From assembly GCA_029251165.1 (NCBI GenBank), contig JAQXDW010000048.1, positions 1-36,577 of the forward strand: 36,577 nt of DNA, read 5' to 3'. This stretch comes from Myxococcota bacterium (GTDB lineage: Bacteria; Myxococcota_A; UBA796). Below are positions 15,805 to 24,071 of this stretch, piece after piece. The notes under the pieces were generated by a model. It saw only the letters and a list, made by a program, of their open reading frames with translations, did not search any database and was not told where the DNA came from. Position numbers and translations under genes: made by a program. Numbering within the stretch: the first letter of the stretch is position 1; each line of letters opens with the position of its first letter.

Positions 15805-16575
15805 CTACCAGATCGACTCGCGCAGGAACAGCTGATCGTCGCGCTCAAGGACGACATCCTCAGCCTTGTCGTTGAGGATGCGCTTGACGTTGACCGGAAT
15901 GCGAGCGCTGCCGCGGGTGATGGTGACCTTGCGGAGGTTGGCAGTCTTTGCCGCCCCACCAGCCTGTGCGATGGCCTCGGTGACGGTCATGCCGTCAGAG
16001 AACGAGACCAGCCCCGGCTTGTCGACCTCACCAGACACCGTCACGGTCTGCCCCTCCGAGACGTAGACCACATCCCCACCCTTCAGCAGGATGTTGCCCT
16101 CGCCGTTCTCCAGCAGCCGGCCGAGGTGGACGGTGCGCTGCGCTGCGGTGGAGTCCCACTCATTGGTGATGAGCAGCTCCTGAGCGGACTTGTTTGACTT
16201 CACGCCGCCGGCATTGGCGAGCAGCTCTTGGAGGGTGGTCGGACCCGTCAGATAGATGACCCCCGGCTGGTTGATGCTGCCGAGGACCCGCACGGGCTGG
16301 CTGCTGTAGACATCGACCCGAACAGAGACCTGTGGGTTGACCAGATAGGAGGAGCCAAGATCAGCGGCCAGCTGCTCAGAGAGCTCTCGGACGGAGTTCC
16401 CGCTGGCTTCGACGCGGCCGAGCAGAGGCATCTCAAACGAGCCATCATCGTTGATGGTGTACTTCGCGCTCAGGGTCTCTTCCTGGTAGACCTGCACCTC
16501 AAGGACATCTCCGGCACCGACCTGATAGCTCTCAGGCTCTTCCGCTGCCGCCAGTCCAGCCAGCATGATCAACAT
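15805..16575 (-). CDS. Polysaccharide export protein, short OPX (Wza-like without lipidation)
   Basis: 256 residues from the ATG at 16575, preceded by AGGGGGACGAGA. A short signal peptide (MLIMLAGLAAA, cleavage likely before EEPES) has no lipobox Cys. Then come the poly_export domain (YQVGAGDVLEVQVYQEE...VNPQVSVRV) and two SLBB domains (VRVLGSINQPGVIYL and VTVSGEVDKPGLVSF). No C-terminal amphipathic helix that would form the outer-membrane alpha-barrel of E. coli Wza is present. It is therefore the short OPX class, which works as a periplasmic channel part together with a separate outer-membrane beta-barrel. It follows the WecA-like gene by 198 bp on the same strand. Confidence 0.9.
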   Translation of the reverse strand: MLIMLAGLAAAEEPESYQVGAGDVLEVQVYQEETLSAKYTINDDGSFEMPLLGRVEASGNSVRELSEQLAADLGSSYLVNPQVSVRVDVYSSQPVRVLGSINQPGVIYLTGPTTLQELLANAGGVKSNKSAQELLITNEWDSTAAQRTVHLGRLLENGEGNILLKGGDVVYVSEGQTVTVSGEVDKPGLVSFSDGMTVTEAIAQAGGAAKTANLRKVTITRGSARIPVNVKRILNDKAEDVVLERDDQLFLRESIW

Positions 16576-16773
16576 TCTCGTCCCCCTGAGTTGCTGACAA
16601 CCACTTTGACCCGCTGCCTCTTCCCTCGCCAGCCGCACCCTTATCGCGTCTGAGCGATGAACCTTTAGGCCAGCCAGTCAACAAGGCTGGATTCCGTAGA
16701 CCGGAGAGCGACGCCTGGGCAGGATATCTGCTCACCGGACGCGTGAATACCCTGAGGGACGCCAGGCCGCGCC
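16576..16773 (-). other. Intergenic region between the WecA-like and OPX genes
   Basis: This 198-bp gap between two minus-strand genes of the polysaccharide cluster holds a perfect 6-bp inverted repeat with a 9-base loop (CCAGCC...GGCTGG, 16670-16690) without a U-tract. TTGACT occurs in its loop on the minus strand (16681-16676), but I found no matching -10. It may carry a separate promoter for the OPX gene or an RNA structure that uncouples its level from the transferase and kinase upstream. Confidence 0.35.
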
Positions 16774-18312
16774 TCAGTTCCAGGAGATCTCCGTCTTTCC
16801 AGACGCAGTCGGTGCGTTGCCGCTGCGGGGGACCAGGGCTCCCGAGCGCTCAGCGAGCATCAAGGTCAGGGTGTCGGCGATGGACTGGTAGAGGAGGAGG
16901 GCGTGTGGGGAGAAGATCTCCCGGTCGCGCATCACCTCAAGCCGAAGCTCGCCAAACACCAGCCCGCCGAGATGCAGGGGGTAGCAGTGCGTGGTGAGAC
17001 CCTGGATGTGAACCTGCTCACCAGATATCTGCGGCCCACCTCGAGACCAGCGCAGGCGAAGACGATCGTCACCAGAGGCGAGGGTGAAGTTCAGCTCCAG
17101 CTCCAGATGCTCCAGGTCCAGCTCCGAGGCCACCGCGATCAGGCCGGCCTCAAGGGTCTCGAGATCCGGCTGGCTGCGGGCGAGTGTCCGGAAGACCTCC
17201 ACCCGCTCGCTCTGGTGGACGGTCTGCTCTTCGACGTTCTCCATCACCCGGCTGCGGCGTGCTGCCGCGATGATTCGATCGTAGCCCAGGAAGCGCACGG
17301 TCAGCGCAGCCAGCGGGACCAGGGCGAGGATGGCGAGGGCAGAGAGTCGGTCGTCCGCGTAGATGAACACAAACGCCAGGGTCTCCAGGACCACCGCAGC
17401 ACCGAACAGCAAGATCACCGACTGGGACTGTGAGAGCCCTTTGCGCAGCAGGATGTGGTGGATGTGGTGCTGGTCCGCAGCGAAGATCGGCTTGCCGGAG
17501 AGGAAGCGCCGCACGACCGCCATCATCAGATCGAAGATCGGCAGGCCGAGCACAAGCATCGCGGCCACAATGGAGAACAGCGTGTAGCTCTTCTGGCTGC
17601 TGTGGATGGAGACGAGGGACAGCAAGAAGCCCAGAGACAGGCTGCCGGTGTCGCCCATGAAGATGCTGGCGGGGTTGAGGTTGTAGACGAGGAAGCCCAG
17701 GGTGGCTCCGACCAGACAGCACAGCAGCAAGGCCGCGAGGATGTTGCCCTCGATGCCGGACATGATCATCAGGGTGCCGCCCGCCAGGACCGTGACACCG
17801 CCGGCGAGGCCGTCCATTCCATCGATGAGGTTGACGGCGTTGGTGACCAGAACGACCCAGAACACCGTGACCGGCAGGGAGAGATACTCCAGAAACACGG
17901 GCGAGAAGAACGGCACGCTGACGGCCTCGATCCGCACACCGGCGTAGTAAACCACCAGCGCCGCAGCCACCTGAGCCGCGAGCTTGACGAGGGAGCGGAT
18001 GCCGCGCAGATCATCGATGATGCCCGCCATCAAGATGATCCCACCCCCACCGACCAGCGAGATCAGCAGCGCACGGTCGGCAAACAGCGCGTCAGAGAGT
18101 CGGTTGTCCCAATAGAACAGTCCAATCAGGGGCATCGCAAATGCGATGATGATCGCGAGGCCACCCAGGCGAGGAACGGGGGTCTTGTGGATCCGTCGGC
18201 CCCCCGTCGGCACATCGACGAGGTTCCAACGAATGGCTGCGTCTCGAATGAGACGGGTCAGCAGCACTGAGACCAGCAGGCTGAGGACGAAAGCGATGAT
18301 GTAGGTACGCAT
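16774..18312 (-). CDS. WecA/MraY-type sugar-1-phosphate transferase with cytoplasmic C-terminal domain
   Basis: 512 residues. The first ~340 form an integral membrane transferase that moves a sugar-1-phosphate (often GlcNAc-1-P) from UDP-sugar to undecaprenyl phosphate, starting polysaccharide repeat synthesis. Key motifs: GIIDDLRG (Asp pair), TNAVNLIDGMDGLAGG, FMGDTGSLSLG and the C-loop FAADQHHIHHILLRKG with its His cluster. About ten hydrophobic segments are present. The last ~150 residues are soluble and helical/beta (EEQTVHQSERVEVFRTLARSQP...), absent from E. coli WecA; the pattern looks GAF-like and may be regulatory. It starts 5 bp after the tyrosine kinase stop, so they form one operon. 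Confidence 0.92.
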   Translation of the reverse strand: MRTYIIAFVLSLLVSVLLTRLIRDAAIRWNLVDVPTGGRRIHKTPVPRLGGLAIIIAFAMPLIGLFYWDNRLSDALFADRALLISLVGGGGIILMAGIIDDLRGIRSLVKLAAQVAAALVVYYAGVRIEAVSVPFFSPVFLEYLSLPVTVFWVVLVTNAVNLIDGMDGLAGGVTVLAGGTLMIMSGIEGNILAALLLCCLVGATLGFLVYNLNPASIFMGDTGSLSLGFLLSLVSIHSSQKSYTLFSIVAAMLVLGLPIFDLMMAVVRRFLSGKPIFAADQHHIHHILLRKGLSQSQSVILLFGAAVVLETLAFVFIYADDRLSALAILALVPLAALTVRFLGYDRIIAAARRSRVMENVEEQTVHQSERVEVFRTLARSQPDLETLEAGLIAVASELDLEHLELELNFTLASGDDRLRLRWSRGGPQISGEQVHIQGLTTHCYPLHLGGLVFGELRLEVMRDREIFSPHALLLYQSIADTLTLMLAERSGALVPRSGNAPTASGKTEISWN

Positions 18313-18317
18313 AGGGC

Positions 18318-20459
18318 CTATCCAAGCTTGCGGGTCTGCTCCTCGTACTCCTCCTCGGAGTAATACCCATAGTCCTCGTAGTAATAGCTGTATCCGTAGC
18401 CGGTCTTCTGGACGTCGAGCTTGTTGACGACCGCTCCGAGGATTCGGGAGCTGACCTGCTCCAGACGACTGACCGCCTGGGTCACCATGGACTTGGAGGT
18501 CCGGTTGGACTCAACCACCACCAGCACGCCATCGGCAAGCGGCGTGAGCACCATCGGATCGGCGACCACCGTGACGGGTGGTGTGTCGATGATGACGACA
18601 TCGTAGCCACGAATCATCGACTTGATGTTCTGCATCCGCTCGTTGCCCAGCAGCTCAGAGGGATTCGGCGGGATCGGACCCGCGACCACGAGATCGAGAC
18701 CGGAGACGTGGCTGGGGATGATCACGCTCTCTAAAGAGCGGTGCCCAGAGAGCACATCAGAGAGCCCCTTCTCGTCGGAGAGCTCAAACAGCCGGTGGAC
18801 ATTCGGACGCCTGAGGTCGGCGTCGATGAGGAGGACTCGGCTGCCGGTCATTGCGATGATGGTCGCCAGGTTCGAGGACATGAACGACTTGCCCTCGCGC
18901 GGCGCGGCGGAGGTCACCAGCAGGGTGCGGAACGGCAGGTGGCCAGCGCGCTGCTGTGTCCGGAACATGATGTTGGTGCGGATCGAGCGCAGGCACTCCG
19001 CGACCGCTGAGCGGGGTCGGGCGTTGACGAAGATCGAGCGGTCGCGGTTGGAGGTCAGCGCCTCCATCTCCGCCGGATCGATGAGCGGCACATAGCCCAG
19101 CATCGGGATCCCGACGATGCGCTCCAGATCGTCGCGGCTCTTGACCGTGGAGTCGAGGTACTCCGCGAGGAAGGACAGCGCAGCACCACCGAGCAGCCCC
19201 ATGAACAGGGCCATCGCGATGTTGACCGGCATGTTCGGTCGGACCGGCTTGTCGCCGGGCACGGCAGCGTCGATGACCTGCACGTTGTTGGCCTGAACCA
19301 GCTTGCTGAGGTCGACCTCGGACATTCGGCGGTCGAGGCTCTTGTAGAGCTCCTCATCCCGCTCGGCTGCACCCTTGAGGAACTGAAGCTCGATTCGCCG
19401 CTCGTCGAGGGCCTCGACCTCTGCCTCCAGGGTGTCCAGGCGCTCCTTGAGGGCACTCTCACGGCGGGTGATGACGTCGACCTCAGAGCGTCGGCCAGAG
19501 ACCAGCTCGTTGACTCGCCCCCGGATCTGCTGACGGACGCCGTCCATCTCAGTGTTGATGCGAACCCGCTCGGGGTGCTGAGCGAGGTAGCGGACCGAGA
19601 GGCGGATGTCCTCCTGCTCCAGGCCGACATAGTGAGACTGCATGTCGTTGAGGATGTTGTCCGTGAGCGCCAGGTGGGTGATCAGCTGCTCCCAGGACGA
19701 CGAGCCCTCCTTCCGCGCAAGCTCCCGGTACTCCGCCTCCGTCGCGATGCGCCGGGTGTGGGCCTCGTTCCAGGCGGACTGGACCTCTGCGAGAGACTCC
19801 AGCGTGGTGTTGTAGCGCTCGTCGAAGCCCAGCAGGCCGTTCTCGCGCTTGAACTCATGGACGCTGCGGTCGGAGGTCTGCTTGCGCTCCTCGTAGTCGC
19901 CCTTCTGCTCCTGGAGCCACATCAGGGCGTCGCTGGCGGCGTCCTGGGCTTTCTGGAGGTTCTGCTCGCGGTAGACGTCGGCGATGACGTTTGCGAACAG
20001 GGCGGCCTTGTCGGCATCGGGGTACTCGATGGCCACATGCACGAGGTTGGTCTCTGCCTGTGGAGAGAGACGGAGGTGACCGCGGAGAAAGGACTCCGGC
20101 TTCTCGACGCTCTCGAAGTCGATGATGCCGTAGTCTTCCTCCAGCTTCTGAATCGACCGCTCCATGACTTTTCTGCTCTGGAGAATTCGATACTGGGTGC
20201 CGTAGTACGCCCGAAGCTCTGCCGGAGAGGACGTGGTGCCCATCTCAGAGACCTGCTCGACCTCAAACACCTGCGGCGCCCGCGGACTGATCTCAACCAC
20301 TGCCGCTGCGGAATAATAGCGGGTGGACATCGCGGTCGCGATAATCACAGTGATGAGTAGTAAGCCGGTGAATGAGCCGATGATCAGCTGGCGCTTTTTG
20401 AGCACGTGCCAGTACTGAATCAGGAGCGTCTCAGGCTGCCTGGACTGATCCTGGACCAT
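18318..20459 (-). CDS. Polysaccharide co-polymerase / bacterial tyrosine autokinase (Wzc type)
   Basis: 713 residues, the normal length for a fused PCP-2a protein. Transmembrane segments at about 24-44 and 410-432 enclose a large periplasmic Wzz region with coiled coils (170-390). The cytoplasmic BY-kinase domain has Walker A SAAPREGKS (517-525, Lys524), Walker A' LLIDADLRRP (542-551) and Walker B VVIIDTPP (621-628). The tail between 688 and 705 contains nine tyrosines, the autophosphorylation cluster. Cycles of phosphorylation control polymer length and export with the OPX and polymerase. The cognate phosphatase is not in the window. It shares an operon with the WecA-like transferase and diverges from the ligase gene. 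Confidence 0.95.
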   Translation of the reverse strand: MVQDQSRQPETLLIQYWHVLKKRQLIIGSFTGLLLITVIIATAMSTRYYSAAAVVEISPRAPQVFEVEQVSEMGTTSSPAELRAYYGTQYRILQSRKVMERSIQKLEEDYGIIDFESVEKPESFLRGHLRLSPQAETNLVHVAIEYPDADKAALFANVIADVYREQNLQKAQDAASDALMWLQEQKGDYEERKQTSDRSVHEFKRENGLLGFDERYNTTLESLAEVQSAWNEAHTRRIATEAEYRELARKEGSSSWEQLITHLALTDNILNDMQSHYVGLEQEDIRLSVRYLAQHPERVRINTEMDGVRQQIRGRVNELVSGRRSEVDVITRRESALKERLDTLEAEVEALDERRIELQFLKGAAERDEELYKSLDRRMSEVDLSKLVQANNVQVIDAAVPGDKPVRPNMPVNIAMALFMGLLGGAALSFLAEYLDSTVKSRDDLERIVGIPMLGYVPLIDPAEMEALTSNRDRSIFVNARPRSAVAECLRSIRTNIMFRTQQRAGHLPFRTLLVTSAAPREGKSFMSSNLATIIAMTGSRVLLIDADLRRPNVHRLFELSDEKGLSDVLSGHRSLESVIIPSHVSGLDLVVAGPIPPNPSELLGNERMQNIKSMIRGYDVVIIDTPPVTVVADPMVLTPLADGVLVVVESNRTSKSMVTQAVSRLEQVSSRILGAVVNKLDVQKTGYGYSYYYEDYGYYSEEEYEEQTRKLG

Positions 20460-20565
20460 GTGGTTGTGTCTCCGTCATCAGAGTGTTGCGGACATAATCG
20501 ACCCGCGGCTCCGAAGCTGGAGTCTAACCTGCTTCATATGTCCCCTCGCGAGAACGTAGCACAAC
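20460..20565. promoter_or_regulatory. Divergent promoter region between the Wzc-like kinase and the O-antigen ligase
   Basis: 106 bp between two divergent starts. On the plus strand CATAAT (around 20490) is a fair -10 for the ligase gene, without a clear -35. A partly symmetric segment CTCC-GAAGCT-GGAG (around 20508-20521) lies midway and could be an operator or an RNA structure. A 16-residue open frame begins at 20538 and overlaps the ligase start; it has no visible ribosome site and I do not call it a gene. Confidence 0.4.
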
Positions 20566-22938
20566 ATGTCAACAGCATCACCGTCTGATTCCCGTACAAG
20601 CTGGTTGATCGTCGGGGCAGTCTCACTGTTGCCCTTCTCAACTCTCGCATATGGAGCGGTCCACGACCTCCAGGCGACCGCTCTGTGGAGCCTCGCGGTG
20701 CTGCTGGGAGGCGCGCTGATCTGGCGGGGAGAGGGCGGACCGGCAGCGGCGTGGTGGTGCTGGCTCGTCGGCCTGGCAGCGCTGGCGGTGTCGATGCTCG
20801 GGCTGGTGCCTGTGGGTCCGCAGGGGCGGGCGCTGCTCCAGCCGGGGATCGCGGCGATGCTGGATGACAACCTCGCGCTGGTCGGTGCCGAGCACCACAC
20901 CCTGGCGCTGCTGCCCCGATCCGCTGCTGCCGGGCTTGCCGCAGCCGCTGCGGCGCTGCTCCTCGGCCTCAGCGCGCTGCAGATCGACGCGCGCTCCCTC
21001 GCGCGTGCCGCTGCCATCACCGCGATCGGGACATGCCTGCTGGGAATCGCTCAGCGTGTGACAGGTGCGACCTCGATATTCTGGATCAGCGATGTGCCGT
21101 CGTTCATGCGCACGCCGTTCTTTGGCTCCCTGGTCAACCCCAACCACACCGGCATCCTGCTCGCCGCGCTCCTGCCGCTGGGCATCTGGCTGGCCCGTCA
21201 GCGGGGTGCAGACCGCCTCCTGGGCACGCTGGGCATCCTCGCTGCGGTCACGGGTATTCTGATGGCCGGGAGCCGGGGAGCGTTCATCTCAGCCCTCTGT
21301 GCTGGGGGGCTGCTCCTGGTGCTGACCGGCGGGCGTCGCGGCATCTACGCGCTGCTGCTTGTCGGAGGCGCGGTCCTTGTCGGCATGCTGGTGGCCGGAC
21401 CGCAGCAGGCGATGTGGTGGATCTCGCTGCGCATCATTCCCGAGGACCACCTCCAGAGCCTCACCAGTCAGCGGGTGGGCATCTGGCGAGACACCCTGGA
21501 GATCATCGCAGCCGCGCCCCTGCTCGGCACCGGAACCGGAAGCTTCGAAGACGCCTACCAGATCGTCAAGCAGCTGCCGCACTTCTCGTCGGTCACCCAT
21601 GCCCACAACGAGCCCATCCAGGCCCTCGCTGAGCAAGGGGGCATCGGAGGGATGCTGTGGATCAGTGCGCTGTCCCTGCCCGCCGGCCTCACCCTGAGGC
21701 GCTGCCTGAGCCTCGAGGGCACGGCGCGATGGCGCGCTGCTGCTCTCCTCTCGGCGGTCACGGCCCTCCTGGTCGGCTCGCTGTTTGACTTCCCGCTTCG
21801 AATTGGTGCCCTTGCGGCACTGGCCGCGATGCTCTCCGGTGCGCAGCTGGCAGGGGGACCGCCGATGTCTGCGAGGCGGTGGCGCCTGACCCGCCTCAGC
21901 GCAGCCGGCTGTGGCGGGCTCGCCATGCTGCTCGGTCTGCTGGCCCTGTCTCAGCCTGATCCAGAGGTGCAGACCGAGGCCGCCGAGGCCCTACAGGACA
22001 CCGATCCCGCAGCAGCAGCCGCGGAGTACCAGCGCATTCTCTCCACTGCACCGCTCCACCACCCTGCCCTGCTCCGCTGGGGCCGACTCCGCTGGATAGA
22101 CGGCGACACCGATGGTGCCGAGGCCGTGTTTGCAGCGACCTCGGCGGCATACCCCACCCTCCCCTGGCCCTGGCTGGCGCTGGCCAAGCTTCGGGGGAGC
22201 CTCGATGACACTGACGGAGCCCTGGTGGCGTGGCGCGCCATGCTGAGCTGCAACCTCCCAGACAACGACGATGCCCGCAAGTGGATCGCAGCGGCGTTAG
22301 CGGAAGGTGACGACCCGGCCCAGGCCGCCCTCGCAGCGGTCCCTGAGCGGGCAGATCGCCTCCAGCTCGTCGCAAAGATGCTCATCCAGGTCCGCGACGA
22401 TCCCGAGAGCCGCGCCGTCGCGGAGGATCTCTACCGCCGCGCAGTCGCCCTGGAGCCGCGCAGTCGGATCGCCTTCGCCGCCGCGCTGCTGAAGTGGGAC
22501 CGCCCCGCAGAAGCCCTCGCACAGGTCGCCGACTTCCCGCCGACCCAGTGCGCTCCAGCCCGCATCTCCGCCAAGGCGCTGCTGGCGCTGGAGCGACATG
22601 CAGAGGCCAGCCGAGCCTTCTACCAAGCCATCCGCCTCTGCCCCGGAGACGACACCAGTCTCGAGCGCGGCCTCCTCCGGGTGCGCCTCGCGAAGGGCGA
22701 GGCCGAGGCCATCGCAGAGGCTGAGGCCATGCTGAAGACCGGCGGAGACCGTCACCCGCTGCGCCGCCAGATCATCAGCGGGCTCGCGGCCCGACTGGCT
22801 CGCCACGAGATCGACGCCCGAGACCTCCTGCCGCACCTGGAGTACCTGCTGCTCGCTGGCGTCGCGACCGTGAGCGAAGCAGAGGACTACAGCAGCATCG
22901 CGGCGGGACGCCCCCCAGAACACCTCGGAGACCACTGA
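20566..22938 (+). CDS. O-antigen ligase/polymerase family membrane protein with C-terminal TPR domain
   Basis: 790 residues. The first ~450 contain about eleven or twelve hydrophobic segments and a Wzy_C/WaaL-type periplasmic loop with HAHNEPIQALAEQGGIGG (His345, His347, Asn348), the signature of enzymes that join or polymerise undecaprenyl-linked glycans. The last ~330 residues are soluble TPR-like pairs (EALQDTDPAAAAAEYQRIL, DGDTDGAEAVFAATSAAYP, RHAEASRAFYQAIRLCPGD), a fusion common in Gram-negative polysaccharide ligases. Sequence alone does not separate ligase from Wzy polymerase. It is divergent from the Wzc-like kinase and followed 3 bp later by an L,D-transpeptidase, suggesting envelope attachment. 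Confidence 0.88.
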   Translation: MSTASPSDSRTSWLIVGAVSLLPFSTLAYGAVHDLQATALWSLAVLLGGALIWRGEGGPAAAWWCWLVGLAALAVSMLGLVPVGPQGRALLQPGIAAMLDDNLALVGAEHHTLALLPRSAAAGLAAAAAALLLGLSALQIDARSLARAAAITAIGTCLLGIAQRVTGATSIFWISDVPSFMRTPFFGSLVNPNHTGILLAALLPLGIWLARQRGADRLLGTLGILAAVTGILMAGSRGAFISALCAGGLLLVLTGGRRGIYALLLVGGAVLVGMLVAGPQQAMWWISLRIIPEDHLQSLTSQRVGIWRDTLEIIAAAPLLGTGTGSFEDAYQIVKQLPHFSSVTHAHNEPIQALAEQGGIGGMLWISALSLPAGLTLRRCLSLEGTARWRAAALLSAVTALLVGSLFDFPLRIGALAALAAMLSGAQLAGGPPMSARRWRLTRLSAAGCGGLAMLLGLLALSQPDPEVQTEAAEALQDTDPAAAAAEYQRILSTAPLHHPALLRWGRLRWIDGDTDGAEAVFAATSAAYPTLPWPWLALAKLRGSLDDTDGALVAWRAMLSCNLPDNDDARKWIAAALAEGDDPAQAALAAVPERADRLQLVAKMLIQVRDDPESRAVAEDLYRRAVALEPRSRIAFAAALLKWDRPAEALAQVADFPPTQCAPARISAKALLALERHAEASRAFYQAIRLCPGDDTSLERGLLRVRLAKGEAEAIAEAEAMLKTGGDRHPLRRQIISGLAARLARHEIDARDLLPHLEYLLLAGVATVSEAEDYSSIAAGRPPEHLGDH

Positions 22939-22941
22939 GTC

Positions 22942-23571
22942 GTGCTCTTTTTCCTCCTCGCCTGCGTTCGCCACGACACCAACGCCACCCTCCGCGCTTC
23001 CGCCGAGGCGGCTTATCCCGGCCTCCGCGCCGAGGTCCTCGAGGCCGCGCTCACAGGCTATCGCTGCGCGCGACGGGAGGGCTTCGGAAAGCAGCGCACC
23101 CTGACCATCATCGACTTCGAGCAGCCCTCGACAGAGAAGCGGCTGTGGGTCATCGGGCTGAGGCGGGGGGAGCTGCTGTTCCATGACTACGTGGCCCACG
23201 GCAAGAACACCGGCGAAGATCTTGCCACCGACTTCTCCAACACCATCGACTCCAAGCAGTCCTCCCTCGGGATGTTCGCCACCGCTGAGACCTACATTGG
23301 CAAGAACGGACTCTCCATGCGACTCGACGGCCTGGAGCTCGGGATCAACGATGCCGCACGGGAGCGGTACATCGTGCTGCATGGGGCGGACTACGTCAGC
23401 GAGGCCCACATCGAGGCGTTCGGCCGCCTGGGTCGCAGCTGGGGCTGTCCGGCGGTGCCAGTGGAGATCACCGAGGCCCTCATCGACCGCATCGACGAGG
23501 GCACGCTGCTGTTTGTCTGGTACCCGGACAGCGCGTGGCTGAAGGACTCTCGATTCTTACATTGTCCGTGA
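22942..23571 (+). CDS. Murein L,D-transpeptidase catalytic-domain protein (YkuD_2 type), possible lipoprotein
   Basis: 209 residues starting at GTG, three bases after the ligase stop. The family pattern is clear: FSNTIDSKQSSLGMFATAETYIGKNG is split over 98-123, LDGLELGIN follows, then IVLHGADYVSEAHI with His147 and GRSWGCPAVP with the catalytic Cys169. These enzymes make 3-3 crosslinks or attach proteins to meso-diaminopimelate in peptidoglycan. The N-terminus MLFFLLAC has a lipobox-like LLAC but no basic n-region and is only eight residues long, so export as a lipoprotein is possible yet not secure. Tight coupling to the glycan ligase suggests a shared task at the cell wall. Confidence 0.87.
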   Translation: MLFFLLACVRHDTNATLRASAEAAYPGLRAEVLEAALTGYRCARREGFGKQRTLTIIDFEQPSTEKRLWVIGLRRGELLFHDYVAHGKNTGEDLATDFSNTIDSKQSSLGMFATAETYIGKNGLSMRLDGLELGINDAARERYIVLHGADYVSEAHIEAFGRLGRSWGCPAVPVEITEALIDRIDEGTLLFVWYPDSAWLKDSRFLHCP

Positions 23572-23629
23572 GCATTCACGCAGACAATCATGACTACATG
23601 ACTGCTATTGAGCATGCTAAACAGACGGC

Positions 23630-24043
23630 ATGAGACTGCTCCCCATTCTTCTGTCCTCGCTGATGGTCAGCTGCGTCAAGCACCCCGCTCCAGCATCCCT
23701 TAGCGGAAGCAAGTGGATGGGAAGCTTCGACATCAACAGCGAATGCGACAACGGCGGCTACACCGGCACTCCACTGCGGGCCTGCATCGTGCTCAGCACA
23801 GCGGGGGGTGGCGTGATGACCGCCGACGTGGACTGGGACGCTGCCAACCTGAGGGACGAGTGCGACTACTTCACCTTCCATGGTGCCTTCGACGCCGCGA
23901 CCCTCACCCTCGTTCGCAACGACGAAGAAGAAGAGAGCGACGACACCCTCAGGCTGAAGTTCGCCGGAGACACCATCGTCGGCACCTTCCAGGCTCACCC
24001 CTCGTGTGACGAGTGGCCGGTGAAGCTGGAGCGGATCCGCTGA
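23630..24043 (+). CDS. Small hypothetical lipoprotein
   Basis: 137 residues. The N-terminus MRLLPILLSSLMVSC is a lipoprotein signal with lipobox LMVSC (Cys15). The mature part is acidic and probably a small beta-rich domain: it alternates short strands (SKWMGSFDIN, GVMTADVDWD, TLRLKFAGDTIVGTF) and contains four further cysteines that could form two disulfides. It looks like the lipocalin-like or META-type small envelope domains but I do not recognise the family. It lies 58 bp after the transpeptidase and may have its own promoter; AGCATGCT (23611-23618) is a palindrome just upstream. Convergent with the sulfotransferase gene. Confidence 0.75.
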   Translation: MRLLPILLSSLMVSCVKHPAPASLSGSKWMGSFDINSECDNGGYTGTPLRACIVLSTAGGGVMTADVDWDAANLRDECDYFTFHGAFDAATLTLVRNDEEEESDDTLRLKFAGDTIVGTFQAHPSCDEWPVKLERIR

Positions 24044-24057
24044 CGCCACCGCGCGCC

Positions 24058-24071
24058 GCCGTCATGACGGC
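24058..24071. terminator. Perfect 14-bp palindrome between convergent genes
   Basis: GCCGTCATGACGGC reads the same on both strands and sits in the 27-bp gap between the small lipoprotein gene (plus) and the sulfotransferase gene (minus), touching the latter's stop codon. As RNA it would form a short stem in either direction. No U-tract is present. A bidirectional weak terminator is the most likely role; a dimeric protein site is the alternative. Confidence 0.35.

Noticed and set aside
20538..20588. 16-residue leader peptide upstream of the ligase gene
   Set aside because: No ribosome site and no attenuator-like structure; it simply overlaps the ligase start in another frame.
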